Under the pieces are notes generated by a model. The model was given only the letters and a program-made list of their open reading frames with translations, had not been told where the DNA came from and did no database searches. From NCBI RefSeq assembly GCF_900163715.1, contig NZ_FWFF01000005.1, positions 180,931 to 244,930 on the forward strand: 64,000 nt of DNA, read 5' to 3'. This stretch comes from Brevibacterium yomogidense. Its GTDB lineage: Bacteria > Actinomycetota > Actinomycetes > Actinomycetales > Brevibacteriaceae. The stretch's first letter is position 1. Every line of letters begins with the position of its first letter. The position numbers and the translations under genes were made by a program. This document shows, piece by piece, positions 51,484 to 61,300 of this stretch.

Positions 51484-53385
51484 TCAGGCGCGACGGCGGG
51501 CGAGGATGTCGCCCAGTTGTGCGGGCTGCTCCGCGGCCGGAGAGGCGCTGCGACCACGGCTGCTGCCGCTGCCGCGGATGGCCGCACGACCGTGGCCCAG
51601 AGGCCCGTCCGAGCCCGTGGCCCTCTCAGTCTCAGCCTTCGTCGACTGCACGCTCTCCTCACGCGCCGCGTCTGCGAGCGCAGGACGGTAGCCGAGCTCC
51701 TCGGCGAACTGCGCGGCGAGCGATTCGTGGTTCGTGGGTGCCAGCGAGTAGGAGGATGCGTCGGCGACGACCGGCGAGGGCTCGTCCCTTTCGGCGACGG
51801 GCGCGTCCACGTAGGAGGGCGTCGGCAGGACGGACGGTGTCCACTCCCCCGGCGCGCGCCTGCGTGCCAGCGATTCGGCGATGGTCGGCGCCTCCGGCTC
51901 CGGCAGCGCCGAGGCCGCGAAGATCGACCGCGTGCGGCTCGTGGCGGTGTGCTGGGCAGAGGTGCCTGTCTCAGATGTGTCAGCCTCAGAGGTGTCGGAC
52001 TCGAACGTGTCAGACCCAGACGTGTCAGCCTCGGACGCGTCCGCAGGAGCCTGCACATCATTCGCAGGCTCTGAGGTCACGTGCTCTGCGCGCGTCGACG
52101 CAGTCTCTGCCTTCTCAGCCGGAGTCGGCTCTGCTTCTGCTTGTGCGCCCTCTGTCTGTGTGCCTTCTGCCTGTGCGTCGTCAGCCTGTGATTCCCCTGC
52201 GGCGGCGGCTTCGCGGACGACGGGGATGTCCGCGGTGATGGGCTCTTCCACCTCGATCACAGTGCGCGCCGCAGCGGGCGCAGCGGCGTGCTTCTGCGGA
52301 GCCGGACGCTCGGTCGCAGCCGGACGCGCCGGCGAGGTGGAGCGAGTACGAGGAGCTGCGGGGGCCTCGGCGGTCATGCCGCGACGCAGGACCCTGATCT
52401 CCTTGTTGAGAGCGCGCACCAGACCGAGGCAGGCGAGCCCCAGCGCTGCGGTGACGACCGGCACGCCCCAGGGCATCGATCCGAAGGCGACGAAGCCCAC
52501 GAAGACGAGCGTCAGCAGTGCCAGGCCCATCAGGGCGAGGCCGCAGAAGGGCAGCACTGCCCTGAGCGTGCGCACGCGCTTCCGTGCAGATGCGTCCATC
52601 GTCGGACGAGCGGGACCGGGGCGGTGGCTGCCTCCGCGCGCACCGTGGTGCGTGTGGGGACGAGGCCCGGCTGCAGTCGACGGGCGAGACGACGAGCCGG
52701 ACCCCGAGCGTCCCGAGGAGGGCTGTGCGAGGCGTGCGCGGATGTCCGCGGGGAGCGCGCTCGGCATGCGCTCGGCGGCCGCATCCACACGTCGAGGAGC
52801 GGGGCGGTGCGAGGAGTTCATGGGAAGGTCCATCGTTTCGTGATCAGTGGATCCAGCGGATCCTGCGGTGGCGACGACTGTCGCGCCCGCGGGGGCGAAG
52901 GCGAGGACGTCCGCTGTGCCGGTGGCACTGCGGACGGCGGAGGATGTCGGAGCGGAGAGATCGAGCGGAGCGGACTGCCCCACCGCCATCGGCAGGGCTG
53001 CTGCGTCGCTCTCCCATCCCGGTGGGGCGTGGGTGTCCGTGTCGACCCGGTGGTCCGGACGCCTGTCCGAACCGGTGCGCGGCGTATGAGACCCGCCGAC
53101 CACTTCCAGTGCGGGACCCTCCGTGCGGAGGCTCAGCCGCGGTGCTGCCCGTGAGGTCTCCACGTCCGGCACCGGCAGGTCGATCCCCGCCGGGTGCGAA
53201 TCGCCCCGCAGAAGATGTGGGCGCGAATCGTCCGTCGTGCAACGCGGGGTGCGGTCGACGTCGACGGTCTGTGCCCGTTCCGGAAGCCGCTCCTCATGCT
53301 TCTCAGCGCTGCGCTTGAGGATTGCGGGCACGATGACGGCAAACAGCACTACTGCGAGAAGCAGGAAGGCGATGCTCGTGTCCAC
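51484..53385 (-). CDS. Actinobacterial membrane protein with large disordered regions (Rv0996-like position)
   Basis: A 633-residue protein: one N-terminal span (4-24), a long charged, disordered segment, two adjacent spans around residues 275-325 (VLPFCGLALMGLALL... and VPVVTAALGLACLGLV), and a long acidic tail of SEADTSGSDT-type repeats. The C-terminus holds an ordered segment GEWTPSVLPTPSYVDAPVAE and ends LGDILARRRA. It is next to a rimJ-like gene, the position of Rv0996 in mycobacteria. Function unknown. Confidence 0.75.
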   Translation of the reverse strand: MDTSIAFLLLAVVLFAVIVPAILKRSAEKHEERLPERAQTVDVDRTPRCTTDDSRPHLLRGDSHPAGIDLPVPDVETSRAAPRLSLRTEGPALEVVGGSHTPRTGSDRRPDHRVDTDTHAPPGWESDAAALPMAVGQSAPLDLSAPTSSAVRSATGTADVLAFAPAGATVVATAGSAGSTDHETMDLPMNSSHRPAPRRVDAAAERMPSALPADIRARLAQPSSGRSGSGSSSRPSTAAGPRPHTHHGARGGSHRPGPARPTMDASARKRVRTLRAVLPFCGLALMGLALLTLVFVGFVAFGSMPWGVPVVTAALGLACLGLVRALNKEIRVLRRGMTAEAPAAPRTRSTSPARPAATERPAPQKHAAAPAAARTVIEVEEPITADIPVVREAAAAGESQADDAQAEGTQTEGAQAEAEPTPAEKAETASTRAEHVTSEPANDVQAPADASEADTSGSDTFESDTSEADTSETGTSAQHTATSRTRSIFAASALPEPEAPTIAESLARRRAPGEWTPSVLPTPSYVDAPVAERDEPSPVVADASSYSLAPTNHESLAAQFAEELGYRPALADAAREESVQSTKAETERATGSDGPLGHGRAAIRGSGSSRGRSASPAAEQPAQLGDILARRRA

Positions 53386-53574
53386 GGTCCAACCTTAGAT
53401 TCGCAGGCGCGGTCACGATCGGATCACCACCCGCGTGTCTCTGATGTTTTCGCTGGAAGTGTCACCGAAGTGCCCCGCCCGCCCGGATCTCGTGCGATTC
53501 GGGAGCATTCGACTGAGAAACGGTCCGACTCTGAACCGATCCGGGTCGAGGTCAGTCCGACTCCGGATCAGTCA

Positions 53575-53595
53575 GACTCAGAATCAGTCTGAGTC
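53575..53595 (-). terminator. Hairpin over the rimJ stop codon
   Basis: GACTCAGA (53575-53582) and TCTGAGTC (53588-53595) flank ATCAG; the TGA stop is in the loop. The neighbouring bases repeat CAGTCMGACTC units. Confidence 0.5.
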
Positions 53596-54237
53596 GCCCT
53601 CATCGACCGGGTCTCCCCCGCCCGCCAGCAGACCACCGTTGAGCCCCTGGTCCTGGGAGTACCAGTCCATGAGTCCGAACGGGACGTCCTCGCTCAGCAG
53701 ACTGAACACGCGATGGTCCCGCCAGTCGCCGCCGATGTGCATGTAGCGCTCCCGCATACCCTCGTCGCGGAAGCCCAGCTTCTCCACCACCCGCAGACTC
53801 GCCGCGTTCTCCGGCCGGATCGCGACCTCCATCCGGTGCAGTCCTGCGGCGAAGCAGTGGTCGGTCGCCAGCGAGACCGCAATGGGCATGCAGCCACGGC
53901 CTGCGACTCGCCGATCGATCCAGTAGCCCAGGCTCGCGGACGCCAGGGACCCCCACTGGAAGCCTGAGACCGTGAGCTGCCCGCGGAAGCGGCCGTCCAG
54001 CTGCAGCGCGAACGGAAGCGAACGCCCTTCGCGACCGCTGCGCGCGGACATGCTGCGGACCTCCGCGAAATCGGGAGCGCGCCACGTGGGGTCCGGGACA
54101 GTCGCCTCCCACGGACGCAGCCAGTCGGCATTGGCCCGGCGGACCTCGACGTACTCGCGACGGTCGCTGCGGCGCAGCGGGCGCAGCAGCAGAGGCCCCC
54201 AGCTCAGCTCAGCCGGCCACATCCTGTCACCGGCCAT
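53584..54237 (-). CDS. rimJ: RimJ/RimL-type GNAT acetyltransferase
   Basis: A 217-residue GNAT protein. LRPLRRSDRREYVEVRRANADWLRPWEATVPD at the start, SASLGYWIDRRVAGRGCMPIAVSLATDHCF (acetyl-CoA loop) and HRMEVAIRPENAASLRVVEKLGFRDEGMRERYMHI are typical of RimJ/RimL. It acetylates protein N-termini or other amines. It lies 23 bp after galU. ATG 54237 avoids overlap with galU; ATG 54222 and GTG 54297 are alternatives. Confidence 0.83.
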   Translation of the reverse strand: MAGDRMWPAELSWGPLLLRPLRRSDRREYVEVRRANADWLRPWEATVPDPTWRAPDFAEVRSMSARSGREGRSLPFALQLDGRFRGQLTVSGFQWGSLASASLGYWIDRRVAGRGCMPIAVSLATDHCFAAGLHRMEVAIRPENAASLRVVEKLGFRDEGMRERYMHIGGDWRDHRVFSLLSEDVPFGLMDWYSQDQGLNGGLLAGGGDPVDEGDSD

Positions 54238-54260
54238 CTGCGCAGCGCTCGCCGGCGGGC

Positions 54261-55163
54261 TCAGTCGTCGAGGCCCGCAACGAACTCCTTCAGCCACCCG
54301 CGGAGGTCGGCTCCCAGGTCCTCACGGCGGCTGGCGAGCTGGATCACCGCCTGGATGTACGCGAGCTTGTCCCCGGTGTCGTAGCGATCACCGGTGAACA
54401 CGACTCCGTAGACGCCCTGCTCCGATGAGCTCGCAAGGTCCTTGAGCGCGTCCGTCAGCTGAATCTCGTCGCCGCGGCCCGGCGCGGTCCGGTGCAGCAC
54501 CGGGAAGATCTCCGGCGCCAGCACGTATCGGCCGATCACCGCGAGGTTCGACGGCGCGTCTTCGGGAGCCGGCTTCTCCACGAGATCGGTGATCTTGACG
54601 ACGCCGCCCGTGCCCGTCTGCTCGACTGCCGCGCAGCCGTACATGTTGATCGATTCGTGCGGGACCTCCATGAGTGCCACGACGCACCCACCGGTCTTCT
54701 CGTACACGTCGATCATCGTCGGCAGGATCGGGCTGCGCTCGTCGATGAGGTCATCGCCCAGCAGCACGGCGAAGGGCTCGTGGCCCACGTGCTGCTCGCC
54801 CTTGAGGACCGCGTGTCCCAGCCCCAGCGGGTCGCCCTGGCGGACGAAGTGGATGTCTGCGAGCTCGGAGGACTCGCGGATCAGTTCGAGCTTCTTCTCG
54901 TCGCCCTTCGCCCGCAGTGCCGCTTCGAGACCGTCGACGCGGTCGAAGTGGTCCTCCAGCGGCCGCTTGTTGCGTCCGGTCACCATGAGGATGTCGGTGA
55001 GCCCGGCGTGCACCGCCTCTTCCACGACGTATTGGATCGCCGGCTTGTCGACGACGGGAAGCATCTCTTTGGGGGTCGCCTTCGTCGCCGGCAGGAATCG
55101 CGTGCCCAGTCCAGCGACGGGGACGACGGCCTTGCGCACCGCTGCGGTTTCGTTCTTCGACAT
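54261..55163 (-). CDS. galU: UTP-glucose-1-phosphate uridylyltransferase
   Basis: A 300-residue nucleotidyltransferase. VVPVAGLGTRFLPATKATPKEMLP is the nucleotide-binding signature; EKPAPEDAPSNLAVIGRYVL and GDRYDTGDKLAYIQA are GalU features. It makes UDP-glucose for wall and trehalose/glycan synthesis. The start at 55163 has TAGAAT (55171-55176) 7 nt upstream and no ribosome-binding site, so it is probably leaderless. It is divergent from the folate gene. Confidence 0.95.
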   Translation of the reverse strand: MSKNETAAVRKAVVPVAGLGTRFLPATKATPKEMLPVVDKPAIQYVVEEAVHAGLTDILMVTGRNKRPLEDHFDRVDGLEAALRAKGDEKKLELIRESSELADIHFVRQGDPLGLGHAVLKGEQHVGHEPFAVLLGDDLIDERSPILPTMIDVYEKTGGCVVALMEVPHESINMYGCAAVEQTGTGGVVKITDLVEKPAPEDAPSNLAVIGRYVLAPEIFPVLHRTAPGRGDEIQLTDALKDLASSSEQGVYGVVFTGDRYDTGDKLAYIQAVIQLASRREDLGADLRGWLKEFVAGLDD

Positions 55164-55187
55164 GCTGGTCATTCTAAGCTGGAGACG

Positions 55188-55904
55188 ATGAACAGTTCAG
55201 GCACTTCTGCAAAATCCGCTCTGAGAGCGTCGATCCGAGCGCGGCGCACCGCCCGGATCGACGCGTCGCGCGCGGATTCCGGAGGTGCTCCCGCCCTCTA
55301 TGCGGAGCATGTCGCCAAGCTCGTCCGCGCGGTGCGGCCCGCCGCTGTCGTGGGCTATGCGGCGCTACCGGGCGAGCCGAGCCTCGATGCCGCGCTCACA
55401 GCGCTCCTCGACTCGCAGACCCCTGTCCTCCTCCCCGCCACGCGGAAGGGCGAGCCCCTGCAGCTCGGGCACGTCACCGGCCCCCTCGACGATCTTCCCC
55501 GCGGCACCTGGGGCATCCGGGAGCCGGACCGCACCCTGCCCGCGCCCGAGGCCCTGGCCCGGGCCGCAGATACCGCTGCGGCTGGTGCTGGTGTCGGTGC
55601 GGGTGCTGGTGCTGGTGCTGGTGCTGCGCCGATCCTGGTGCTCGTTCCGGGCCTGGCCTACGACACCCGCGGGGTCCGCCTGGGCAACGGGGGCGGGTTC
55701 TACGACCGGACCTTCGGCCCGCAGGGTCAGTTCGCGGGGGGCGTCGCAGACGGCGTCCTGGCACCGCTGCGAGCGCGCCTGCGCTTCGTGGGTGTCTGCT
55801 GGGACGACGAGCGCACCGACGACCTGCCGCGGGCCGCATGGGACCTCACAGTCGGAGCGGTGCTCACCGAATCCGGCCTTCATCGCGTGACTTCCGACAC
55901 CTGA
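55188..55904 (+). CDS. 5-formyltetrahydrofolate cyclo-ligase family protein
   Basis: A 238-residue protein of the methenyl-THF synthetase family: VVGYAALPGEPS, LLPATRKGEPL, the C-terminal GLAYDTRGVRLGNGGGFYDR (usually GYGGGYYDR) binding motif and FVGVCWDDERTDDLPRAAWD. It uses ATP to convert 5-formyl-THF to 5,10-methenyl-THF. Residues about 131-147 are an Ala-Gly repeat encoded by a GGTGCT microsatellite (55583-55626) between two parts of the fold. GGAG is 4 nt before ATG 55188. Confidence 0.87.
   Translation: MNSSGTSAKSALRASIRARRTARIDASRADSGGAPALYAEHVAKLVRAVRPAAVVGYAALPGEPSLDAALTALLDSQTPVLLPATRKGEPLQLGHVTGPLDDLPRGTWGIREPDRTLPAPEALARAADTAAAGAGVGAGAGAGAGAAPILVLVPGLAYDTRGVRLGNGGGFYDRTFGPQGQFAGGVADGVLAPLRARLRFVGVCWDDERTDDLPRAAWDLTVGAVLTESGLHRVTSDT
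55583..55626 (+). repeat. GGTGCT microsatellite in a folate enzyme gene
   Basis: Hexanucleotide GGTGCT units with a few variants encode an Ala-Gly-rich stretch. Being a multiple of six, the unit changes would keep the frame. Confidence 0.85.
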
Positions 55905-55964
55905 CGCTCCGTCCGGAAGACGGGAGCACTATCATTCAGAGGGTCCCTGTCGCGAAAGGTCACA

Positions 55965-56306
55965 ATGCCCACCTACTCTTACCGCTGCAAGAACTGCGAT
56001 CACGCGTTCGACATCCACCAGAGCTTCTCCGACGATGCGCTGACAGCCTGCCCGTCATGCGGCGAGGAGCGGCTGCGGAAGGTGTTCGGCTCCGTGGGCG
56101 TCAGCTTCAAGGGGTCCGGCTTCTACGCGACCGATTCCCGCTCGAGCAGCAGCGCCAGCACTCCTGGATCGTCCGACGCGTCCTCCTCGTCGTCGGCATC
56201 GGAGTCGACCTCATCGGCCGCCGCGTCGTCCTCGACGTCCGGATCGTCAGAATCCAGCGGTGCCGCGGCGACGACCTCGGCGGCTTCCGCCCCGGCCGCA
56301 AGCTGA
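55965..56306 (+). CDS. FmdB-type zinc-ribbon, Ruc-like redox chaperone
   Basis: A 113-residue protein: zinc-ribbon with Cys8, Cys11, Cys29 and Cys32 in a CxxC-x17-CxxC arrangement, then GVSFKGSGFYATDSR, then a Ser/Ala-rich disordered tail of about 55 residues. This is the layout of mycobacterial Ruc (Rv0991c), which protects proteins under oxidation. The chromosomal position also agrees. AAAGGT is 4 nt before the ATG. Confidence 0.85.
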   Translation: MPTYSYRCKNCDHAFDIHQSFSDDALTACPSCGEERLRKVFGSVGVSFKGSGFYATDSRSSSSASTPGSSDASSSSSASESTSSAAASSSTSGSSESSGAAATTSAASAPAAS

Positions 56307-56439
56307 CAGCAGAGCACGCGCGGCACAATCAGCCGCAGCAGCACCACTAGCGGTCACAGGTTCGCATCCAGGGGCGGTCTCCATCCACAGATGGGGGCCG
56401 CCCCTGGCGGACCGTGACCAGTCCCGGCACAGTCGGAGC

Positions 56440-57114
56440 ATGGACGTCCTCTCCACGCTGCGCACCGGACTCAGTCGGCCACGAGCACTGCTGGTCCGCA
56501 TCCCCGCACGCCCTGCGGGGGTCGCGCTCCTCTGCGCGGCCACCGTGCTCGGGGCCTGGACGATCGTGCCGCGCACCGGGACGGAGTCCGTGCTCGTCGC
56601 TGCGCACGACCTGTCACCCGGCACTGCTCTGCAGGCAGGCGACGTGCGCGTCGCCGACTATCCCCCGGAGCTCGCGCCCGCAGGCGCGCTCACGGAGTCC
56701 TCGGCCGTCGACGGAGCCGTGGCCGGCGGAGCCATCGCGTCCGGCACTCCCCTGACCTCGGCGTCACTCGTCGGACCCGACTCCGGGCTCCGCCCGGAGG
56801 GCACGGTCCTCGTCCCCACCGTGTTCGGCGATTCCCAAGCGGTCTCCGTCATCCGCCCGGGCCATCGCCTGCGGGTCTACACCGCGAACGATGGAGCCGA
56901 TGAAGCAGGCGCAGATACGGACGACGCAGACCTCCCCGGAGCAGCGGGCGGCACCGACGCCCTTCTCGAGGACGCAGTGGTCACCGCCGTGCATACGCCG
57001 TCCGGCGGCATGGGGCAGGGCTCGACAGTCGTGACGCTCGCGATCTCCGAGGAGGAGGCCGCGGCACTCGCACGCGAAGCGGGCTCGTACCTGAGCTTCG
57101 CGCTCCTCAACTGA
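56440..57114 (+). CDS. SAF-domain protein
   Basis: A 224-residue protein with an N-terminal hydrophobic span (about 27-44) and the SAF fold VLVAAHDLSPGTALQAGDVRVADYP, followed by LVPTVFGDSQAVSVIRPGHRLRVYTANDG. SAF domains occur in Flp-pilus CpaB proteins and antifreeze-like enzymes; no pilus genes are seen here. The start is set by the Met before DVLSTLRTGL; an upstream frame of 60 codons has no protein-like content. Confidence 0.75.
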   Translation: MDVLSTLRTGLSRPRALLVRIPARPAGVALLCAATVLGAWTIVPRTGTESVLVAAHDLSPGTALQAGDVRVADYPPELAPAGALTESSAVDGAVAGGAIASGTPLTSASLVGPDSGLRPEGTVLVPTVFGDSQAVSVIRPGHRLRVYTANDGADEAGADTDDADLPGAAGGTDALLEDAVVTAVHTPSGGMGQGSTVVTLAISEEEAAALAREAGSYLSFALLN

Positions 57115-57431
57115 GCGTTCGGCAGGGGCCCGTCATTCCTCCGCCACGCCCTGAGGTCCCCGTGATCATGCGGCTTCCCTGTGATCCGAGGCCCCGTGAT
57201 CATGCGGCTTCCGTGTGACGTCTCACACGAGAGATGCTCAGATGCTTTGCACACGTGATCAACATGTGTAGTCTCGATCCTCGCAGTACTGTAGAAAGCG
57301 CTGAGCCCTGTCATGGACGTGATCGTCAGCTCCGGCGCCGCTCCGTCTCATCGAACACGACGCTGCGAATCACCGCGGGGATCGGCCCTTCAGCCAACTC
57401 CGTCGTCGCAGTCGCGAAAGGATCACCCGAA
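57115..57431 (+). other. Intergenic region upstream of mscL
   Basis: 317 bp with no recognised gene. It contains a 21-bp direct repeat (57158-57178 and 57192-57212), the inverted repeat CGTGTGA-CGTC-TCACACG (57212-57229) and the mscL promoter region. Confidence 0.6.
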
Positions 57432-57878
57432 ATGTTCCAAGGCTTCAAGGACTTCATCCTCCGGGGCAATGTCATCGAGCTGGCCACTGCGGTCATCATC
57501 GGCGGCGCGTTCACTGCGATCGTCACGGCGATCTCCGACAAGGTCATCAACCCGCTGATCGCCGCGCTCGGCTCCCCGGACATGGGCGGGCTGGGCTTCC
57601 GGATCCGCCCCGAGGTCGAGGCGACGTTCGTCGACCTGGGCGCCGTCATCACCGCGGCAGTCAACTTCCTCATCATCGCCGCTGTCGTGTACTTCATCAT
57701 CATCATGCCGATGAACAAGATCTCCGAGATGCGCAAGCGCGGAGCAGCTGAGGACGACATCCCGCCGACCAGCGAAGAGCTGCTCGCCGAGATCCGCGAT
57801 CTGCTGTCCAACGGCCGCCAGCTGCAGGTCCCGGACCAGCGCGCCGACGGCGACGATCCCGAGGTCCCTCGCCACTGA
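57432..57878 (+). CDS. mscL: Large-conductance mechanosensitive channel
   Basis: A 148-residue channel subunit: FKDFILRGNVIELATAVIIGGAFTAIVTAISDKVINPLIA (first span with the pore), a periplasmic loop, the second span ITAAVNFLIIAAVVYFIIIMPMNKI, and a C-terminal helix ending in a Gln/Asp tail. It releases solutes in hypo-osmotic shock. ATG at 57432 follows AAAGGA by 9 nt. Confidence 0.95.
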   Translation: MFQGFKDFILRGNVIELATAVIIGGAFTAIVTAISDKVINPLIAALGSPDMGGLGFRIRPEVEATFVDLGAVITAAVNFLIIAAVVYFIIIMPMNKISEMRKRGAAEDDIPPTSEELLAEIRDLLSNGRQLQVPDQRADGDDPEVPRH

Positions 57879-57906
57879 GACGGATCCAGCCACTGAGGCT
57901 GATCCT
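57871..57906 (+). repeat. 18-bp duplication over the mscL stop codon
   Basis: Two 18-bp units start GCCACTGAG at 57871 and 57889; the first holds the TGA stop at 57876-57878. A third partial copy follows. Confidence 0.85.
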
Positions 57907-57936
57907 GCCACGTCACAGTGGCTCGCTCCATCGCTC

Positions 57937-57986
57937 ATGACTCAGGGCGTGGATGACGTTCACCCGTCATCCACGCCCTGAGTCAT
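57937..57986. terminator. Strong terminator after mscL
   Basis: A perfect 22-bp stem (57937-57958 with 57965-57986) closes a 6-nt loop between the mscL and 58051 genes, which are convergent. Confidence 0.93.
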
Positions 57987-58050
57987 TGTCGTGGCCGGCA
58001 CTCATACGATGCGGCCCTCATCCGACCGCGGCGCTCATACGATGCAGTGC

Positions 58051-58329
58051 TCACGTGCTGTCGTCGCGTGAGCGAGATGCCTCACTGCGGGGCGGAGCCC
58101 AGTGCGGGGGCCTCTCCGCGAGGTGCCGTTCCAGGTCGCTCCGCGGCTGACCCATGGCAGCATCGCCTGGTTCGGGATCGGCCACGTTGCCCATCAGCCG
58201 CCGGTAGCGGGCGATGGCGGCCTGCGCAGCGGGACTGAGCTCCCGGGGAGCATTGCCCGACTGCTGAGGCACGCCGTCCGGAGTCGTCGAATCGCTGTTC
58301 GGCTTCTTGGGAGCGTTGTCCGCGCCCAC
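58051..58329 (-). CDS. Small hypothetical protein
   Basis: A 92-residue hydrophilic protein with one ordered-looking segment, ELSPAAQAAIARYRRLMGN, and a Ser/Arg/Asp tail. A GTG start follows GAGGGA by 9 nt. It lies 5 bp after the large helicase-like gene and is probably cotranscribed with it. Not recognised. Confidence 0.6.
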   Translation of the reverse strand: MGADNAPKKPNSDSTTPDGVPQQSGNAPRELSPAAQAAIARYRRLMGNVADPEPGDAAMGQPRSDLERHLAERPPHWAPPRSEASRSRDDST

Positions 58330-58334
58330 GGTCG

Positions 58335-61300
58335 TCAGTCCCTCGGAGTCGGGGAGTCAGTACCGGGGTCCGCCGCAGGGTCGCCCGCATCCGCCGCGTC
58401 CTCTGCCGCTGTGGAGTCAGCCTCGTCGGTAGAACCTGAGGCGTCGGTGGGACCAGAGGCGTCAGGAGAACCTGCTGCGTCAGTGGAATCCGCAGTGTCG
58501 GCAGAATCGTCTGTCGTGGCCGCGTCGTCTTCTGCCAGGACATCGGTGTCGTCCGCCGGTTCCTCGGCATCAGCGGTCGCGGCGGTATCCACGGGCTCCG
58601 CAGTGGTATCCGCGGGCTCTGCGCCGCTGTCTGCTGCGCCGTCTTCCGGGGAGTGATCCTCCGAGGAATCGGCGTCCGCTGACTGCGTCCATTCCCGCAG
58701 ACCGGCATCCCGCAGTTCAGCGTGGCGGAGGCTGTCCGTGTCGTACGACGGGATGATCTGGTCGGCCGGGATCGCTTCGGGAGCCGCGTCAGCATCCTGT
58801 GCGTCCTCGTCCACGACGGTGCCGGTCGACGGCGTCCGGGCAGCGGCCTCGGCGGCGGCAGCCTGTTCAGCGGCCCGGCGCTGGGCACGGGTCAGCGGAG
58901 CGTCCGAGGTCGGATCCGATGGCGCCGAATCCTCGGAGTCCTGCTCCGTCTGCGCTGACGAGGTCGACGCTGCGCGCTTCGAGGCCGCCACCCAGGCGCG
59001 ATAGGCCTTCACTGCGCTGTCCAGTGCGGACTCGGTCCGAGCGGAGCGCAGCTTCTGCGCCAGCGCGGCGCGCAGCTGCTCCTTGAGGTCCGTGTCGGAG
59101 CGGGAGACGCCGTCGGACTGGATCCACTCGATCATCGCGATGAGCTGCTCATCGGTGTACATGTGCATCGGCAGACCGGACGCCACACGCGGGCGGCTGC
59201 CCTGACGGTCGACGACGACCGCTGCGGCGCGGGCCGCGTTGAGAAGCGCCTGCGGAGACAGTTCCTCGACCGTCTCCTTCCACGCTTCGAAGAGTCGGTT
59301 CGCCTGGCGCTGCGGGTCGACGAATGCATCCGTCGTCCAGATGCGCACGGACCTCCATCCGCGACGTGCCAGCTGTTCGGGGCGCAGGCGCTCCCGCTGG
59401 CGGATGCTCTCCGTGTTCGCATACATCGCGCCGTCCGATTCGACGGCGACGACCATGCCGTGGACGGCATCCGCGGAGTTCGCGATCGCCAGGTCGATGC
59501 CCTGGTAGTCGAGGTGTGCGAGCACGCCCTTGCGGCTCAGCCGTTCCGCGAGGTCGGTCACGATCGGATCGCCCAGTTCCGCTGCGGGTTCCGTCGCGAT
59601 CCGGTTGGCCTCTTCGCGGTCACTGCGCACCATCGTGCCGGTGCCGGTCACAGCACCGTATGTGCGCTCCGTCGGTTCACCGCCGGATGCGATCTCGCCG
59701 AGCAGGGCGGGCAGCAGCGCTGCGCCGTGGTCCAGCCGCGCGGGGTCGAAGTCATCGGCTTCGAACGCGGACACGACGGTGAGGCGCCTGCGCGCGCGGG
59801 TGACCGCGGCCGCCAGCAGCCTGTCGCCTCCGGGCTGGGACAGCGGGCCGAAGGAGTGGATGACGCGTCCGTGCCGAGTGCGGCCGTAGCCCAGGGACAG
59901 GATCACGGCGTCGCGATCCATGCCCTGGATCTGCTCGCAGTCCGTGACGACGAACGGCTCCTTGTCCGGGTCCTCGAAGAACGCGGCGACGTAGGGGAAC
60001 TGTCGGATCGCCTTCTGGATCCCCGCCGCGACGCGCTGCGCGTGCCAGGGCGTCAGCGTGATGACGGCGAGCGACTGGCGCGCACGGGTGCGCGCGTGTC
60101 GGATGACGAGGTCGACGACCTTCTCCACTTCGACGTCGAGGCTCTCGACCTGTCCCGTCGCGGTGTCCGGCGAGCCCATCGCGTCGGGGACGTAGGCGAA
60201 ATCCAGTCCGCTGCCCTCCCCCGTGAGCGCGGTGGGCACCGTGCGGATGTGCCCGTCGTAGAAGTGGCGGTTGGCGAGCTCCACGAGCTCCAGCGGGGAG
60301 ACCCGGTAGCTGGTGTGCAGGCGGTGCAGCGGCAGGAATTCCGCGAGGTCCTCCCACACGCTCTTCGGCGCCTCCTCCGGCGTGAGCGTCCGCCGGTCGA
60401 CGGTGACGCTGAAGTCGCGGGGACCCGGCAGGCGCATATCGCCCAGGGCGATGACCTGCTTGGCGCGGGCCAGTGCGGGAAGGACCTCTGAGGTCGTGAG
60501 GCGCCCGGCATCCGCCACGATGACGGTGTCGAACAGCGGCATGTCCGCGAAGAGCTCCGGCACCTGGAAGGGCGTCACAGTCCACACGGGGGCCAGGGTC
60601 GTGACGATGTCCGGTGCGCGTGCGGTGATCTCTGCGACCGTCGGCCGATCGGACCGCAGGGTGTCGCGCACGATCTGCGCCTGATCGCGTTCGTCCGCGA
60701 TCGCCCGCTTCCACCTGCGTGCGTGCCCGTAGCGCAGACGGGAGGCGCCGGCGGCGACGTACTGACGGTCTGAAACCCTGTAGTCCGCCGCGATGCGATG
60801 GAGGACGGCGCCGTCGTGAGCACCGATCAGTGCGTCTGCACCCGCGAGGTCCTGGAGGATCGTCGCCCACAGCGCCAGATCGAATTCGAGTCCCACGACG
60901 TCGTGCGAGACGCGGCGGTCCCGCAGATCGTCGAGCAGCTCACTCAGACCCGCATCGCGCAGCGCATCATCCGTGCGGGTGCGTGCGGGGAGGTCGCTCA
61001 GCGACTCGTTCTCTTCGGCGAGCGCCTGCAGGCGCGCTTCGAGCTCCTCGACGAGCATGTCTTCGAGTTCGCCCCCGTCGGGGGTCGTGGCGAGCGTGGG
61101 ACTGAGCGCAGACAGCTCTGCGGACAGTGCTCGGTACTCGGCGACCGCTTCGGGGATGCCGCGGGGCACCTTGGGGCGGATGTCTCCACCGGCGAGCTCC
61201 TTGAGCTCCTTCCGCTGCTGCGAGGCGGCCAGCAGCCCTTCGTGCATATCCGTGACCTGGGCGCCGGGGCGCAGGAATTCGCGAGCAGCCTTCTTCAGCC

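Noticed and set aside
57212..57229. Canonical CRP/GlxR site
   Set aside because: The spacer is 4 bp where the consensus needs 6; kept only as a structural observation.
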